DNA of 6,167 bases from Holophagae bacterium (GTDB lineage: Bacteria > Acidobacteriota > Thermoanaerobaculia > Thermoanaerobaculales > Sulfomarinibacteraceae), in NCBI GenBank assembly GCA_030609785.1, contig JAUWTC010000168.1:1-6167 (forward strand), written 5' to 3'. The stretch's first letter is position 1. Every line of letters starts with the position of its first letter. Below, piece by piece: positions 5,212-6,167 of this stretch. The notes below the pieces were generated by a model. That model had not been told where the DNA came from and did no database searches. It worked only from the letters and a program-made list of their open reading frames with translations. The position numbers were made by a program, and so were the translations under genes.

Positions 5212-6167
5212 ATGACCTGGAATTATTCCGAAAAAACCACCCAGCTATTCATGGACGCCGTCCAGGGCAAGTATGGAACCCACCTGGGGGAGATCGAGAA
5301 CGCCGATGGTATGGGCGAGCACGGCTCGATCGCCTGTGGCGATGCCCTGCGTTTCAGCTTCCGCGTCGAACGCCACCCGACCGACCCCTTGCAGGACCGT
5401 ATCGTCGAGACCCGCTACCTGACCTTCGGCTGCACCTCGGCGATTGCCGCCTCCGAAGCGATGTGCCGCCTGGTCGAGGAGGGCAACTACACACCGATCG
5501 AGGCCCTGAAGATCACCAACACGGACATCGTCAAGTACCTCGGCGGCCTGCCCCAGGCCAAGATCCACTGTTCGGTCATGGGCGCCGAGGCGCTTGAGGC
5601 CGCGGTCTTCGATTGGGCACGCAAGCGCGGAGTGCCCATGGCCGATCTCGGCATCGACATCCGCGAAGACGAGGTCGACGAGGGCCGCCTGGTCTGCCAA
5701 TGTTTCGGCCTGACCGAGCCCTACCTCCGACGTAAGATCAAGGAACTCGAGCTCAAGTCGATCGCCGACATTACCGGCGCCGTCAAGGCCGGAGGCGGTT
5801 GCATGTCCTGCCACCACACACCCGGTGGACTGCAGGACCTGCTGGACGAGGCTTGGGGCCGGCCGAGCGATGCGTTTGCCCAGATGCCGTCCTTGCCCGT
5901 AGCAGGCCAGGCCACCACCCCGGCTGCCGGCGGGGAGCGCACGCCATTCCGATTCGCCAAAGACATCGAACGAGTCCTCGACGACATCGTCCGACCGCAG
6001 TTGGCCAAGGATGACGGAGGCCTCGAGCTAATCGACATCAAGGGTACCGTCGTCTACTGCCGCTTCACAGGAGACTGCGCCACCTGCGCCGGATCGACCC
6101 GGACCCTCAAGAACCTGGTCGAACACAGCCTCCAGACGCGGGTCGATGAGGCGATTCGGGTGGTTGA
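5212..6167 (+). CDS. nifU: NifU-type Fe-S cluster scaffold protein, 3' end cut by window
   Basis: 318 codons are present and the frame is still open at the edge. By comparison with classical NifU (a little over 300 residues) little is likely to be missing. All three NifU domains are visible. The IscU-like domain (about 1-140) has the three scaffold cysteines: Cys42 with Asp44 in ACGDALRF, Cys74 in FGCTSAIAASE, and Cys120 in KIHCSVMGAEAL. The central BFD-like [2Fe-2S] domain has Cys162 and Cys164 (VCQCFG) and Cys197 and Cys200 (GGGCMSCH), with the same 35-residue spacing as in Azotobacter NifU. The C-terminal NifU domain (about 245-318) carries DGGLELIDIKG and GDCATCAGS with Cys289 and Cys292. 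The protein assembles clusters in the cytoplasm from sulfur given by a NifS/IscS cysteine desulfurase, which may lie downstream. Oddities: the stretch before Cys42 lacks the usual NPxN-type motif and is longer, and LPPxK is LPQAK. Nitrogen fixation is not implied, since NifU is the general scaffold in some non-fixing bacteria. Confidence 0.95.
   Translation, partial: MTWNYSEKTTQLFMDAVQGKYGTHLGEIENADGMGEHGSIACGDALRFSFRVERHPTDPLQDRIVETRYLTFGCTSAIAASEAMCRLVEEGNYTPIEALKITNTDIVKYLGGLPQAKIHCSVMGAEALEAAVFDWARKRGVPMADLGIDIREDEVDEGRLVCQCFGLTEPYLRRKIKELELKSIADITGAVKAGGGCMSCHHTPGGLQDLLDEAWGRPSDAFAQMPSLPVAGQATTPAAGGERTPFRFAKDIERVLDDIVRPQLAKDDGGLELIDIKGTVVYCRFTGDCATCAGSTRTLKNLVEHSLQTRVDEAIRVV

Noticed and set aside
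4449..5597. A 382-codon plus-strand open frame running antisense to the flotillin and into nifU
   Set aside because: It lies opposite the flotillin coiled coil and SPFH domain and then overlaps nifU in a different frame. Both of those have clear family motifs, while this frame's product shows no recognisable domain. It follows from GC-rich codon bias.
5212..6167. Nitrogen-fixation gene cluster
   Set aside because: Only NifU is present and no nitrogenase or other nif-specific gene is visible; NifU also serves as a general Fe-S scaffold in some bacteria that do not fix nitrogen.

Overview
This is a GC-rich bacterial window whose GC-rich third codon positions give almost every frame long spurious ORFs. 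Six genes are supported. Five lie head to tail on the minus strand and look like one operon. The sixth, on the plus strand, is divergent from them. The lipoprotein signal on the gamma-glutamyltransferase suggests an envelope of the Gram-negative type. I cannot place the phylum from these genes alone; an environmental lineage of high GC is my guess (Acidobacteriota, Myxococcota and Krumholzibacteriota/Eisenbacteria-like groups would all fit).

Minus-strand layout, in transcription order: (1) a membrane-anchored flotillin/SPFH protein, 5141-3645; (2) an unrecognised 334-residue protein with two helical regions joined by a Pro/Glu-rich linker, 3644-2640, starting on the base after the flotillin stop codon; (3) a gamma-glutamyltransferase with a lipobox and an intact active site, 2583-850; (4) a hemerythrin-like (HHE) protein with an added C-terminal cysteine cluster, 853-209, overlapping the stop of the previous gene as ATGA; (5) the N-terminal 68 residues of a DUF47/PhoU-like protein, 206 to beyond position 1. 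The largest gap in the unit is 56 bases, so co-transcription is likely, with translational coupling at several junctions.

Plus strand: from 5212 to the end of the window lies most of a three-domain NifU Fe-S scaffold protein (IscU-like, central [2Fe-2S] and C-terminal NifU domains). It is cut by the window edge very close to its expected end. The region between the flotillin and nifU starts is only 70 bases and must hold both promoters if each gene has its own.

How the genes may fit together is inference. The flotillin and its unknown partner probably form a membrane assembly. The GGT would recycle glutathione or gamma-glutamyl compounds outside the cytoplasm. The hemerythrin protein would bind a di-iron centre for O2, NO or iron handling, and NifU builds Fe-S clusters. 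The DUF47 gene normally accompanies a PiT-type phosphate transporter, which would lie just outside the window. The least described part is the flotillin-unknown protein pair: the usual bacterial flotillin partner (NfeD) is absent from this window, and the protein in its place ends in about three and a half 32-residue helical repeats. No RNA genes, CRISPR arrays, insertion sequences or tRNAs were seen, and no intergenic stretch exceeds 70 bases.
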